This document shows positions 10,549-19,142 of a stretch of DNA of 64,000 nucleotides, in pieces. Position numbers and translations under genes: made by a program. The stretch lies in NCBI GenBank assembly GCA_963693035.2, contig CAXMMQ010000006.1, positions 496,001 through 560,000 of the forward strand, read 5' to 3'. Within the stretch, counting starts at the first letter, position 1; every line of letters starts with the position of its first letter. This stretch comes from Lichenicoccus sp963693035. GTDB lineage: Bacteria; Pseudomonadota; Alphaproteobacteria; Acetobacterales; Acetobacteraceae. The notes beneath the pieces are model-generated. The model saw only the letters and a program-made list of their open reading frames with translations. It was not told the origin of the DNA and searched no databases.

Positions 10549-11394
10549 CTAGCCTGACCCAAGGCGTCGTTGAGCGGTCACGGCATCTCCCAGCGCGGCG
10601 GCGGTCTGCCGTGCGTCGGGCAGCGCGAAGAACAGCCCGCCGCCGCAGCATCGCTCTCGGTCCGAACCGGCCGCCAGGCCGTGCCAGGCGCCAGGGTCGT
10701 CGAGGGCGCGGCACGAGATTCGCCCGGTATCGAACTGAGCGGCGTCGTCGATCCCGTGATCGTACGCGAACTGGCGAAGCGCGTCCGCTGGCCTCGCGTC
10801 CAACTCGCCGTCCTGCCCCAGGCGCCGCAGCTTGCGAACCTCGACATAGCTGCCGCCCTGCGCCCATTCCGGCTCACCCGGCGGCAGCGGCACTGGCGCT
10901 CCCGCCCCGGCACCGGCACCCGCACCTGGGGACTGGAACCCGTTCAGCTTCCAGCGTGGCGCCAGCAGGTCATGCGTGTCCCGGACGAGGTCGTGCAGCG
11001 CCGACACCACCGCCACCTGCGACCCGGCCTCGATCAGCAGCAACAGGTCGCCGTGCCATGGACCTGGAGCCGCGCCGACGGGATCGCCCATGGCGGGACC
11101 GGCGAGATGACGCGGCCGCAGCGGCTCAAGCCCGAAGCGGCGGTCGAACAAGGTGGCGCCGACCGCAAGGGTGGTGTCGGCGGCAACCGCCGTGCGATCC
11201 GCCAGCAGGTGCAACAGCCGCCGCAGCTCCGGCCTACCATCGGCCAGCACATCGAAGGCCACGAACATCGCCACCGCCGCGCCGCCGCCGGACGGCGCTG
11301 CCCTCGCAGGCCGCAGCAGCCCCGCCAGGCCCGCGGCAGCCGGAGCCAGCCCGCCCAGCAACGACCGACGCGCGAAGACCGGGTGCACAGCCAT
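10549..11394 (-). CDS. Tat-exported Dyp-peroxidase-like protein, degenerate
   Basis: 281 residues. It begins with a twin-arginine signal (ARRSLLGGLAPAAAGLAGLL). The body resembles Dyp-type/EfeB heme peroxidases in the pattern HGDLLLLIEAGSQVAVVSALHDLVRD, RWKLNGFQ, GGSYVEVRKLRRL, and a C-terminal GGLFFALPDARQ. The hallmark GxxDG motif, expected after LNGF, is replaced by a Gly/Ala run (PGAGAGAGAGAP), and the protein is shorter than active members. It may be non-catalytic or bind heme differently; the family assignment itself is tentative. The lipoprotein gene downstream starts 45 bp after its stop and could be co-transcribed. Confidence 0.5.
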   Translation of the reverse strand: MAVHPVFARRSLLGGLAPAAAGLAGLLRPARAAPSGGGAAVAMFVAFDVLADGRPELRRLLHLLADRTAVAADTTLAVGATLFDRRFGLEPLRPRHLAGPAMGDPVGAAPGPWHGDLLLLIEAGSQVAVVSALHDLVRDTHDLLAPRWKLNGFQSPGAGAGAGAGAPVPLPPGEPEWAQGGSYVEVRKLRRLGQDGELDARPADALRQFAYDHGIDDAAQFDTGRISCRALDDPGAWHGLAAGSDRERCCGGGLFFALPDARQTAAALGDAVTAQRRLGSG

Positions 11395-11467
11395 GCGGAT
11401 GGCCTATCACGGGTCCGACGCGACGTCAGCCGCACCGGAACGATGGCCATGCTGCGACGCTGACAGG

Positions 11468-11662
11468 ATGACCGCGCACACGGCGACTGCGCACAAGACG
11501 GGGGACGGCATGACCGAGGGCGAGAAGACCACCAGCAACACGCCGGTGTCGGAGACCGATCCGGGCGGCACACGCCCGGCGCCGCCGAAATCGACACCGG
11601 ACAAGCCGCCGGTGCAGAGCGGCGACCAGAACGCCAACCCCCGGCGTGGCACGGATCGCTGA
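11468..11662 (+). CDS. small disordered hydrophilic protein
   Basis: A 64-residue frame (or 50 residues from the ATG at 11510) between the Dyp-like gene and larC. It is rich in Thr, Pro, Glu, Asp and Lys (ETDPGGTRPAPPKSTPDKPP), without hydrophobic segments, so it would be disordered. It is in the same orientation as larC, which starts 27 bp after its stop. No family is recognised and it may not be translated. Confidence 0.3.
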   Translation: MTAHTATAHKTGDGMTEGEKTTSNTPVSETDPGGTRPAPPKSTPDKPPVQSGDQNANPRRGTDR

Positions 11663-11689
11663 TGTCCCTGCCAGGCGCATGACCGGTCG

Positions 11690-12928
11690 ATGATGCACAT
11701 CCACCTCGATGCGATCGGCGGCCTGGCCGGCGACATGTTCGCAGCCTGCCTGCTCGATGCCTTCCCGGAGCATGCCGAAGCGGTGATCGTTGGCGTGCAG
11801 CGGCTGTCGCCGGTCTCCTGCTCGCTCGTCCGACACGATGACGGCATCCTGACCGGCAGGCGCTTCGTGGTGACGGACACGCAGCCGGGGGCGCCGGTGC
11901 ATCGTCACGACCATGAGCACGGCGACGAGCACGGGCACGTCCATTGGCGCGACATCCGGGCGACGCTGCTCGCATCGGAGCTGCCGTCCGCGGTTGCGAA
12001 CCACGCGGTCGGCATCTTCGGGCGGCTCGCCGCGGCCGAGGGCCGGGTGCACGGGGTGCCGGCAGACGAGGTCGAGTTCCACGAGGTCGGCGCCGCTGAC
12101 TCCATTGCCGACATCGTGGCGGCCGCGTCGCTGGTCGCGGCCCTCGGCGACAAGACCGGCTGGAGCGTGTCTTCGTTGCCGCTCGGATCGGGCCGGATAC
12201 GCACCGCGCACGGCGTCATGCCGGTGCCGGCGCCGGCCACCACCCTGCTGCTCGACGGCTTCGAGGTCATCGATGACGGCGTGGCCGGCGAGCGCGTCAC
12301 GCCGACCGGTGCCGCGATCCTAGACTGGCTGCGCACGACCGGCCGCCTGCAGCCGCGCCCCGGAGGCCGGCTCGGGGTCACCGGGATCGGCTTCGGCACC
12401 AGGCGGCTGCCCGGCATGAGCAATTGCCTGCGCGCCCTCGTGCTGCATGCCGACCGCTCGCCGGGCACGGCGACGCAGCCGGCGCACCGCTCGCTCGGCG
12501 TGGTGGCGTTCGAGGTCGACGACCAGTCCGGCGAGGACCTAGCCGCCGGGCTCGAACGGCTGCGCGCCATGCCGGAGGTGCACGACGTCGTGCAGTGGCC
12601 GACGATCGGCAAGAAGGGGCGCCTCTCGGTGCATGTTCAGGTGCTGGCGGCGCCGGACGGCATGGACGAGGTGGTCGAGGCCTGCTTCTCCGAGACCACC
12701 ACGATCGGGCTGCGCACGCATCTGGTCGAAGGCCGCGTGCTGCGCCGGCAGATGCGCCAGGTTTCGGTCGACGGCCTGCCGGTGCAGGTCAAGCTGGTGG
12801 ACCGGCCCGGCCGTCGCACCGGCAAGGCGGAGGCGGACCATCTCGGCTCGGCTCTGGGCCATGCCGGGCGGCAGGCGCTGAGGCGGCGCGCGGAGCATGC
12901 CGCCGAAGGAGACGACGATGACCGCTGA
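11690..12928 (+). CDS. larC: nickel-pincer cofactor biosynthesis protein LarC
   Basis: 412 residues. LarC inserts nickel into the pincer nucleotide (NPN) cofactor in a CTP-dependent reaction. Seen: the N-terminal HLDAIGGLAGDMFAACLLDAFPE, a His-rich segment HRHDHEHGDEHGHVH (about 68-83) suited to nickel binding, VEFHEVGAADSIADIV, and TPTGAAIL. In some bacteria larC is split and joined by ribosomal frameshift; here it is one continuous frame. First of three overlapping lar genes. Confidence 0.93.
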   Translation: MMHIHLDAIGGLAGDMFAACLLDAFPEHAEAVIVGVQRLSPVSCSLVRHDDGILTGRRFVVTDTQPGAPVHRHDHEHGDEHGHVHWRDIRATLLASELPSAVANHAVGIFGRLAAAEGRVHGVPADEVEFHEVGAADSIADIVAAASLVAALGDKTGWSVSSLPLGSGRIRTAHGVMPVPAPATTLLLDGFEVIDDGVAGERVTPTGAAILDWLRTTGRLQPRPGGRLGVTGIGFGTRRLPGMSNCLRALVLHADRSPGTATQPAHRSLGVVAFEVDDQSGEDLAAGLERLRAMPEVHDVVQWPTIGKKGRLSVHVQVLAAPDGMDEVVEACFSETTTIGLRTHLVEGRVLRRQMRQVSVDGLPVQVKLVDRPGRRTGKAEADHLGSALGHAGRQALRRRAEHAAEGDDDDR

Positions 12929-13754
12929 AGCGATGGCAAGAGACGCCCTGGCGCAGCTGCGGCAGGTCCTGTCCGGTTGGCAAGGATCGGGTGCGGCGGT
13001 GGCGGTAAGCGGCGGCATCGACAGCCTCACCCTGTCGACGGCCGCCCATGCGGTGCTGGGTGCTGACGTGGTCATGCACCATGCGACCTCGCCTGCGGTG
13101 CCGCCGGAAGCCACCGAGCGGATACGGGCGCTGGCGGCGGCGCGCGGCTGGCGCCTGGAGATCTTCGATGCCGGCGAGTTCGCCGACGCCGCTTACCGCG
13201 CCAACCCGGTCAATCGTTGCTTCTTCTGCAAGACCAGCCTGTACGGCAGCATCGTCGAGCGCCTGAGCGCTGCGGGCATCATGGTGCTGTCTGGCACCAA
13301 CACGGACGATCTCGGCGAGTACCGCCCGGGCCTGGACGCTGCCCGCCTGCACGGCGTGCGGCACCCTTTCGTCGAGGCCGGGATCGACAAGGCGACGGTC
13401 CGGCGCATCGCCCGCCTGCTCGGGCTGGGCACGCTCGCGGAACTGCCGTCGGCGCCGTGCCTGTCGAGCCGGATCGAGACCGGCATCTCCATCGACCCGG
13501 CGACGCTTGCCCTGGTGCACGATGTCGAGCGCACCGTCACCCGGCGCCTGCAACCCGTCACGGTGCGCTGCCGCATACGAGCCGATGGCATGGTGGTGGA
13601 GCTTGACGCGGACGCCCTTGAAGCCCTGCCGGCCGCCCGGGCCGACCTGCTGCAGGAGATAGAGGCGATGGCTCGTCGCGCCGGCGAACTGCGTCCGGTG
13701 CGGTTCGCGGCCTACCGCACCGGCAGCGCGTTCCTGACGGCATCCGCGCCATGA
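12918..13754 (+). CDS. larE: LarE sulfur transferase
   Basis: 278 residues from the ATG at 12918, chosen because AAGGAG sits 7 bp upstream; it overlaps larC by 11 bases. LarE adenylates and then thiolates the NPN precursor. Seen: PP-loop AVSGGIDSLTLST, NRCFFCK (about 100-106), LSGTNTDDLGEYRPG and APCLSSRIETG. Three cysteines (CxxC plus the CL Cys) match the type that holds a 4Fe-4S cluster and can work catalytically, rather than the single-cysteine sacrificial enzyme. That subtype call is inference from the motif. Confidence 0.93.
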   Translation: MTAEAMARDALAQLRQVLSGWQGSGAAVAVSGGIDSLTLSTAAHAVLGADVVMHHATSPAVPPEATERIRALAAARGWRLEIFDAGEFADAAYRANPVNRCFFCKTSLYGSIVERLSAAGIMVLSGTNTDDLGEYRPGLDAARLHGVRHPFVEAGIDKATVRRIARLLGLGTLAELPSAPCLSSRIETGISIDPATLALVHDVERTVTRRLQPVTVRCRIRADGMVVELDADALEALPAARADLLQEIEAMARRAGELRPVRFAAYRTGSAFLTASAP

Positions 13755-14425
13755 GCGAGTTCAAGCTCGATCTCGAGCGCGGCGCACGCATCGGTCTCGG
13801 CGAGGCGGTCTATTGCGCCGGCAAGTCGGTCGATCAGATCGCGGCGATCCTGGACTCCGACCCCGGGCGCGCGCTGCTGCTGACCCGCCTGGAGCCGGAA
13901 AAACTGGCTGGCCTGCCTGACGCGGTGCGCAAGCGCCTGGACTGGGACCCGGTCTCGCACACCGCCTGGCAGGGCGAGCCGCAGCCGCTGGCGGAAATCA
14001 CCGGGCCGCGCATCGCGATCGTGACCGCCGGCACTTCGGATGTTCCGGTGGCACGCGAAGCGGCGCGCACGCTGCGCTTTTCCGGCCATGCGAGCACCGA
14101 GATCGTCGATGTCGGCGTCGCCGGCCTGTGGCGGCTGCTCGACCGGGTCGCGGACCTGCGCCGGCACCAGGTGGTGATCGTGGTGGCCGGCATGGATGCG
14201 GCGTTGCCCAGCGTGATCGGCGGGCTGGTGCCGGGCGTGGTCATCGCGGTGCCGACCTCGGTCGGCTACGGCGTCGCCGCCGGGGGCCGCGCCGGGCTCG
14301 ACGCCATTCTCGCGAGCTGCTCGCCCGGCATCACGGTCGTGAACATCGACAACGGATATGGCGGCGCCTGCGCCGCGTTGCGCGTCCTGAACGCCCTGAC
14401 GCCGTATGAGGAGTTTTCATCATGA
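13751..14425 (+). CDS. larB: nickel-pincer cofactor biosynthesis protein LarB
   Basis: 224 residues. LarB carboxylates and hydrolyses nicotinic acid adenine dinucleotide in the first NPN cofactor step, and its C-terminal half is related to PurE. Seen: IGLGEAVYCAGKS, then the PurE-like part IAIVTAGTSDVPVAREAARTL, DVGVAGLWRLL, VVIVVAGMDAALPSVIGGLV and VPTSVGYGVAAGG. It overlaps larE by ATGA and the following aldo/keto reductase by ATGA, so all four are translationally coupled. No larA-like racemase gene is in the window. Confidence 0.94.
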   Translation: MSEFKLDLERGARIGLGEAVYCAGKSVDQIAAILDSDPGRALLLTRLEPEKLAGLPDAVRKRLDWDPVSHTAWQGEPQPLAEITGPRIAIVTAGTSDVPVAREAARTLRFSGHASTEIVDVGVAGLWRLLDRVADLRRHQVVIVVAGMDAALPSVIGGLVPGVVIAVPTSVGYGVAAGGRAGLDAILASCSPGITVVNIDNGYGGACAALRVLNALTPYEEFSS

Positions 14426-15486
14426 ACCGACGCGACTTCATCAGGACCACCGCCGTCGGTGTCGGCGCGACCGCGGCGCTGGACGCGATGCCGGTCCTCG
14501 CCGCCACCGCGATCGACAATGCGGCCAGGCCGGCGACCGGCACCGTCACTGCCGCGATCCCGCAGCATCCCGACATGAAATACCGCCAGCTCGGCCGCAC
14601 CGGCGAGGCGATCTCCCTGGTCGGCATGGGCGGGTTCCATCTTGCCAAGCCGGGCGGCATGACCAATCCCGAGGCGATCCGGGTGGTGCATGCCGGCCTC
14701 GATGCCGGCATCAACTTCTGCGACAACTGCTGGGATTATAATGGCGGCGAGAGCGAGGTCCGGCTCGGACGCGCGCTGTCGCAGGAAGGCTACCGCAACA
14801 AGACCTTCCTGATGACCAAGATCGACGGCCGCACCGCCAAGGCGGCGATGGGCCAGATCGAGACCTCGCTGACCCGGCTGCAGACCGACCATCTCGACCT
14901 GCTGCAGTTCCACGAGATCATCCGCATGGACGATCCCGAGCGGGTGTTCGCCGATCGCGGCGCGCTCGAGGCGGTGCTGCGCGCCCGCGAACAGGGCAAG
15001 CTGCGCTATATCGGCTTTACCGGCCACAAGAGCCCGCAGATCCACGCCCACATGTTCGCGGTCGCGGATACGCACAACTTCCACTTCGACACCGTGCAGA
15101 TGCCGCTGAACGTCATGGACGCGCACTATGACAGCTTCGAGCAGATGGTGGTGCCGATCGCGCTGGCGCACGGCACCGGCATCATCGGCATGAAGGCGTT
15201 CGGCGATGACTTCATCCTGAAGTCCAGGGTGATGCCGCCGATCCAGATGCTGCAATATCCGATGGGGTTGCCGATCAGCCTGCAGGTCACCGGCATCGAC
15301 AGCATGCCGATCCTGCGGCAGGCGCTTGAAGCGGTGCGCAGCTTCACGCCGCCGACACCCGAGTTTCGCGAAGCAGTGCTCGCGCGCAGCGCCGAGATCG
15401 GCCGCACCGGCTCGACCGAGCACTACAAGATCTCGCCGCATTTCGACGGCACCGGCCGCAACCCGCACTGGCTGACCGAGGCTTAG
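14422..15486 (+). CDS. Tat-exported aldo/keto reductase
   Basis: 354 residues. A twin-arginine signal (NRRDFIRTTAVGVGATAAL) precedes an AKR barrel: YRQLGRTGEAISLVGMGGFHL, then tetrad-like residues Asp/Tyr in FCDNCWDYNGGESEV, Lys in FLMTKIDGR and His in LLQFHEII. The C-terminus lacks the usual 4Fe-4S ferredoxin-like extension. Its start overlaps larB, which ties its expression to NPN cofactor synthesis although AKRs need NAD(P)H, not NPN. A paralogue without Tat signal lies at 38353, and a partial pseudogene copy at 16216. Confidence 0.88.
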   Translation: MNRRDFIRTTAVGVGATAALDAMPVLAATAIDNAARPATGTVTAAIPQHPDMKYRQLGRTGEAISLVGMGGFHLAKPGGMTNPEAIRVVHAGLDAGINFCDNCWDYNGGESEVRLGRALSQEGYRNKTFLMTKIDGRTAKAAMGQIETSLTRLQTDHLDLLQFHEIIRMDDPERVFADRGALEAVLRAREQGKLRYIGFTGHKSPQIHAHMFAVADTHNFHFDTVQMPLNVMDAHYDSFEQMVVPIALAHGTGIIGMKAFGDDFILKSRVMPPIQMLQYPMGLPISLQVTGIDSMPILRQALEAVRSFTPPTPEFREAVLARSAEIGRTGSTEHYKISPHFDGTGRNPHWLTEA

Positions 15487-15709
15487 GGGGTAGCCTCTCT
15501 CGGCCGCCGGGGGAGGCGCTCACCGGCGTCCCGAAAGTGCCATTGCCTCAGCCAACGGGCTTGCACCGGTAGAAGCCCGCCACGCCGTGCGCTCCGCGTG
15601 TCGTTTTTGTGCGGCGCCCTCCCATCCAGCTCGGCAGGCAAAAAAAGGCTGACGTAACACCTAGACTAGGATGCCGGCCAATTACTCCCTCCGCAGGGGC
15701 CGCCCCTCA

Positions 15710-16150
15710 ACATTGCGTAGCCGTTCCTCCCGCAACTTCAGGCAGTGGTCGAAGAGATGGATGTTGACCCCGGTCAGTTCGACTTCGAATTGAGCGAGAT
15801 GATTCTCATGGCTGATGATTTGCCGAGCTAGGACGCCCTGGCGTCGTCGCGGACGATCGGCTTCCGCCTCGTGCTGGACAATTTCGGCATCGGCAATTCC
15901 ATCCTGAGCTACCTCCGCCGGCATCCGATAGACAAGATCAAGATTGATCGCTCGTTCGTGGCGGGATTGCCGCAGGACAAGGTGTCGGCGGCCTTGATCC
16001 AGGCCGTCATCCGCCTGGCCCGCGTCCTGCGCCTGGAGATCGCCGCCGAGGGGGTCGACACCGAGGCGCAGAAGAACCGACTGGCCATGAACGGGTGCCG
16101 TTCGATCCAGGGGTTTCTCACAGGTGGATCGGCTTCGCGCGCAGGCATCG
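15710..16150 (+). pseudogene. EAL-domain (c-di-GMP phosphodiesterase) remnant
   Basis: Broken fragment of an EAL domain. Readable pieces in one frame are VVEEMDVDPGQFDFELSEMI, then an in-frame TAG near 15830, then GFRLVLDNFGIGNSILSYLR, PIDKIKIDRSFVAGLP, IRLARVLRLEIAAEGVDTE and GCRSIQGFL, matching the second half of the domain. The N-terminal half with the EAL signature is missing and DDFG reads DNFG. Beyond about 16140 the homology ends. Not functional. Confidence 0.8.
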
Positions 16151-16215
16151 ATGGCAGACCGTTTGCCTGCCAGGATCTGGGCCACGTGCGGGCCGATGCG
16201 GCTGAGCATCATGGT

Positions 16216-16390
16216 TGCGCACCATGACAGCGTCGAGCAGATGGTGGTGCCGACCGCACTGGCGCACGGCTCCGGAATCATCGGCATGAAGCGTCCGGTG
16301 ACGATTTCATCCTGAAGTCAGGGGCGATGCCGCCCGCGACGCACTGCTCGCGCGCAGCGCCGAGATCGGCCGCACCGGCTCGACCGAGGC
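16216..16390 (+). pseudogene. partial duplicate of the aldo/keto reductase gene
   Basis: This stretch repeats, with about 10% changes, pieces of the gene at 14422-15486: the part around 15122-15240 (TGACAGC-TCGAGCAGATGG, GCGCACGGC, CATCATCGGCATGAAG, GATTTCATCCTGAAGTC) joined directly to the part from about 15375 (CTCGCGCGCAGCGCCGAGAT, GGCCGCACCGGCTCGACCGAG). The roughly 130 bp between are deleted and the frame is broken. It is a decayed tail copy of the neighbouring gene, about 730 bp downstream of it. Confidence 0.85.
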
Positions 16391-16400
16391 GAAACCCCGA

Positions 16401-16424
16401 CTTCAGCCCTCGGACGGGCTGAAG
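16401..16424. terminator. stem-loop at the end of the LysR gene
   Basis: A perfect 9-bp stem, CTTCAGCCC / GGGCTGAAG, with a 6-base loop, covering the last codons and stop of the LysR gene. There is no clear U-run, so it is a terminator-like or transcript-stabilising hairpin rather than a certain intrinsic terminator. Confidence 0.4.
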
Positions 16425-17305
16425 AGCGGTCCGGTTATGCCGACCAGCCAGTCGACGAACACCCTGAGCCGCGGTGAGACCTGCCGGTTGCTTGGATACA
16501 GGATGGAAACCGGGGTCGGTGTCGGCGGGAACCCGGCCAGCACCTCGACCAGGACGCCCGATGCGAGGTCCTCCTCGAAACGGGAGCGCGGGGCCTGCAC
16601 CAGGCCCAGTCCGAGCCGCGCCGCGGCGGCACTCGTATCCGCGCCCCCGACCAGCACGCGCGCCGGCAGCATCACCTCGACCATCCTGCCATCAACCGTG
16701 AATTCCAGCGGCAGCGGCCGGTTGGTCCGTGACGAGACGAAGCCGACCATCGCATGTCCGTCGAGGCGATCCGGCGATTGCGGAACGCCGTGCACCGCAA
16801 GATAGTCCGGACTGGCGCAGGTGATCTCCTTCATCACCCCCAGCCGCCGCACCACCATGTCACTGTCCGGGAGCTGGCCCGCGCGCACCACGCAGTCCAC
16901 GCCCTCCCGCACCAGGTCGACGAAGCGCTCGCCTTCACCGAGATGCAGGATTAGTGCCGGGTGCTGCGCCAGGAACGCGGGCAGCGCCGGCAGCAGCATG
17001 GTGCGCGCCAGATAGCCGGCGACATCGACACGCAGCAAACCGGCCACGGCGCCGCTGGCACCCTGGTCGGCATCCTCCAGGTCGGCGAGCACCGCCAGGC
17101 AGCGCCGGTAGTAGATCTCGCCTTCGAAGGTCGGTTGGACGTGACGCGTCGAGCGCTGCAGCAGCCGGGTGCCGAGCCGACGCTCCAGCGCCTTGATTGT
17201 GGCGGTCGCGACCGGGCGCGAGACTCCGAGGTCGGCGGCCGCGGCGCTGAAGCTGCCTCGTTCGACGATCCGGATGAGCAATTCGATGCTGGCCAGACGA
17301 TCCAC
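16403..17305 (-). CDS. LysR family transcriptional regulator
   Basis: 300 residues, normal for the family. The N-terminal winged helix is clear (MDRLASIELLIRIVERGSFSAAAADLGVSR..ATIKALERRLGTRLLQRSTR), followed by the periplasmic-binding-like effector domain (LLRVDVAGYLARTMLLPALPAF, GLGLVQAPRSRFEEDLASGVL). It is divergent from a short-chain dehydrogenase gene across 101 bp, the usual arrangement for a LysR regulator and its target, so it probably controls that gene. Effector unknown. Confidence 0.92.
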   Translation of the reverse strand: MDRLASIELLIRIVERGSFSAAAADLGVSRPVATATIKALERRLGTRLLQRSTRHVQPTFEGEIYYRRCLAVLADLEDADQGASGAVAGLLRVDVAGYLARTMLLPALPAFLAQHPALILHLGEGERFVDLVREGVDCVVRAGQLPDSDMVVRRLGVMKEITCASPDYLAVHGVPQSPDRLDGHAMVGFVSSRTNRPLPLEFTVDGRMVEVMLPARVLVGGADTSAAAARLGLGLVQAPRSRFEEDLASGVLVEVLAGFPPTPTPVSILYPSNRQVSPRLRVFVDWLVGITGPLFSPSEG

Positions 17306-17406
17306 TGGATTATTCTGCTCAGCAAAACAAAGCTGGTTTCAGACGCGACCTAATTCGCGGCTCAGGGAATGTCCAGATCGAAAACTTCACCTGACGGAGC
17401 ATTACC

Positions 17407-18168
17407 ATGCCTGCACGATCCCGCATCGCCATCGTCACCGGCGGCAGCCGTGGCCTCGGCCGCTCCACGGTCGAGGCGTTGGCCCGCCGGGGCATCGGCT
17501 CGATCTTCACCTACAACAGCAACCGCGCCGCCGCCGACGAGGTGGTCGCACAGGCGGAGCAGGCGGGCGTCCGAGTGGCGGCACTCGGGCTTGATACCGG
17601 CGACACCGCCGCGTTCGCCGGCTTCACTCAGGAAGTCCGCCGTACGCTGGGCGATTGGGGTGCCGAGCGGTTTGATTATCTCGTCAACAATGCCGGCACG
17701 TCGCACCATGCACCGATCTCCGAGGTGACCGAGGCGGATTTCGACGCGCTCTATCGCGTCCATTTCAAGGGCGTGTTTTTCCTGACCCAGGCGCTGCTGC
17801 CGCTGATCGCCGACGGCGGTCGGATCGTGAACGTCTCGTCCGGGCTGACCCGCTTCGCCTATCCCGGCAGCGCCGCCTACGCCTCGATGAAGGGAGCGGT
17901 CGAGGTGCTGACCCGGTACCTGGCGAGGGAGCTTGGCACGCGGGGGATTGCCGTCAACACGGTGGCGCCCGGGGCCGTGCAGACCGACTTCAGCGGCGGC
18001 ATGGTGCGTGACAATCCGGAGATCAACCGGCGCATCTCGGATGCGACTGCGCTCGGCCGGCCGGGGCTGCCCGACGATATCGGCCCGATGATCGCGTCGC
18101 TGCTGTCGGAGGATAATCGCTGGATCAACGCCCAGCGGATCGAGGTCTCCGGCGGTATGATGATCTAG
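17407..18168 (+). CDS. short-chain dehydrogenase/reductase
   Basis: 253 residues, classical SDR. Seen: NAD(P) loop TGGSRGLG, NNAGTSHHAP, catalytic Ser in VNVSSG, YASMK (Tyr-x3-Lys) and the C-terminal ISGGMMI-like ending EVSGGMMI. An NADP preference is suggested by Arg after TGGS. The substrate is not known. The stop codon touches the left end of an IS1182-like remnant, which left the gene intact. Likely controlled by the divergent LysR gene. Confidence 0.92.
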   Translation: MPARSRIAIVTGGSRGLGRSTVEALARRGIGSIFTYNSNRAAADEVVAQAEQAGVRVAALGLDTGDTAAFAGFTQEVRRTLGDWGAERFDYLVNNAGTSHHAPISEVTEADFDALYRVHFKGVFFLTQALLPLIADGGRIVNVSSGLTRFAYPGSAAYASMKGAVEVLTRYLARELGTRGIAVNTVAPGAVQTDFSGGMVRDNPEINRRISDATALGRPGLPDDIGPMIASLLSEDNRWINAQRIEVSGGMMI

Positions 18169-18221
18169 CAGCCTGTCGGATTGGGGTACCCGCTTTTCCT
18201 TGTGGCGACTAACCTGGCGCC

Positions 18222-19075
18222 ATGGCGACGTTCATTCCGTTCAACCGTGACCAGGGGTTTCTCCTGCCGCCCGACCTGAAGGCGTGGCTGCCGGAGGACG
18301 ACCTGGCGCGTTTCGTGGTGGCAGCCGTCGAGCGTGTTCCGCTTGCTGCGTTCGAGGTGGCGGCCCGGCCGGGTGGCAAGCCGCGATACCATCCACGGCT
18401 GATGCTGGCGCTGCTGATCCACAGCCATGCCAACGGTTCGCCAAGGACCCGCAGGCATTGCCCGAGGAACTGGCCCGGCGCGAAGCGCTGCATGCCACCG
18501 ACCCCGACAGCGCGCTGATGCGGGCCTACAACGCCCAGGCCGTCGTCTGTGCCAATGGCACGCAACCACGGCCGATGCGCCGAGCTTCGCCGCCACCATC
18601 CTGGCCATGCGGGACACCATCGGCCTGCCACAACGCGTGCTGGCCGACACCGGATACGCGAGCGGTAGCGGCTGCAGCGCTGCAGGCCCACGACATCGAG
18701 CCGCTGGTAGCGATCGGACGCACCCAGCCGCACCGCCCCTACGACTTCAGGCCGCCACCTGAACCCAAGCCAGGCCGCCGGATCACCCAACCTCGGCGCA
18801 TCGCGATGAAGGCCAGGCTGGAGACCGCGGATGCCAAAGCCGACTGCAAGACACGCAAGCAGGCCGTCGAACCGGTGTTCGGCATCGTCAAGAGTGCCAT
18901 CGGCTTCACCCGCTTCCGCCTGCGCAGCATCGCCAAAGCCAAGGCCAAAGCCAAGGCCAAGGCCAAGGCCAAGGCCAAGGCCAAGGCCAAGGCCAAGGCC
19001 AAGGCCAAGGCCGAGTGGACCTTGATCGCTCTCGCCTGCAACTGCAGGCGGAGACACCGCCTGCAGCCAGCATGA
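18222..19075 (+). pseudogene. IS1182-like transposase, frameshifted and internally deleted
   Basis: The N-terminus is intact (FIPFNRDQGFLLPPDLKAWL, GKPRYHPRLMLALLIHSHAN). At about 18435 the frame changes and a large internal piece is missing; the text resumes in the next frame as RFAKDPQALPEELARREAL, then further shifts, and ends with the C-terminal part KQAVEPVFGIVKSAIGFTRFRLRSIAK, a long Lys-Ala run and EWTLIALACNCRR. Catalytic residues between are lost. It cannot encode a working enzyme. Confidence 0.85.
18932..19009. repeat. 13-copy hexanucleotide tandem repeat
   Basis: Thirteen consecutive 6-bp units, GCCAAG with GCCAAA at units 1 and 3, inside the dead transposase. They encode an Ala-Lys run. 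The related fragment at 21821 has only about two such units before the same EWTLIALAYN sequence, so the array expanded here, probably by replication slippage after the gene died. Copy number could vary between strains. Confidence 0.9.
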
Positions 19076-19142
19076 CCAGCCAAGTGGGTCCGCTCCGCCC
19101 GTCCAACCAACACGCAACCCGACAGGCTGCCAGCAGCCTCTG

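Larger units (their letters stand above)
18169..19131 (+). mobile_element. IS1182-like insertion sequence, inactive deletion derivative
   Basis: About 960 bp bounded by imperfect inverted repeats: left GCAGCCTGTCGGATTGG, right end reverse complement GCAGCCTGTCGGGTTGC. It contains a broken transposase gene and a 13-copy hexanucleotide array. It sits exactly between the SDR stop codon and the end of the shikimate dehydrogenase-like gene. Full elements of this group are larger (about 1.6 kb or more), so internal sequence is missing. A second right-end fragment lies at 21821-21956. Confidence 0.8.

Noticed and set aside
18932..19009. CRISPR array
   Set aside because: The repeat units are 6 bp and contiguous with no spacers; it is a microsatellite.
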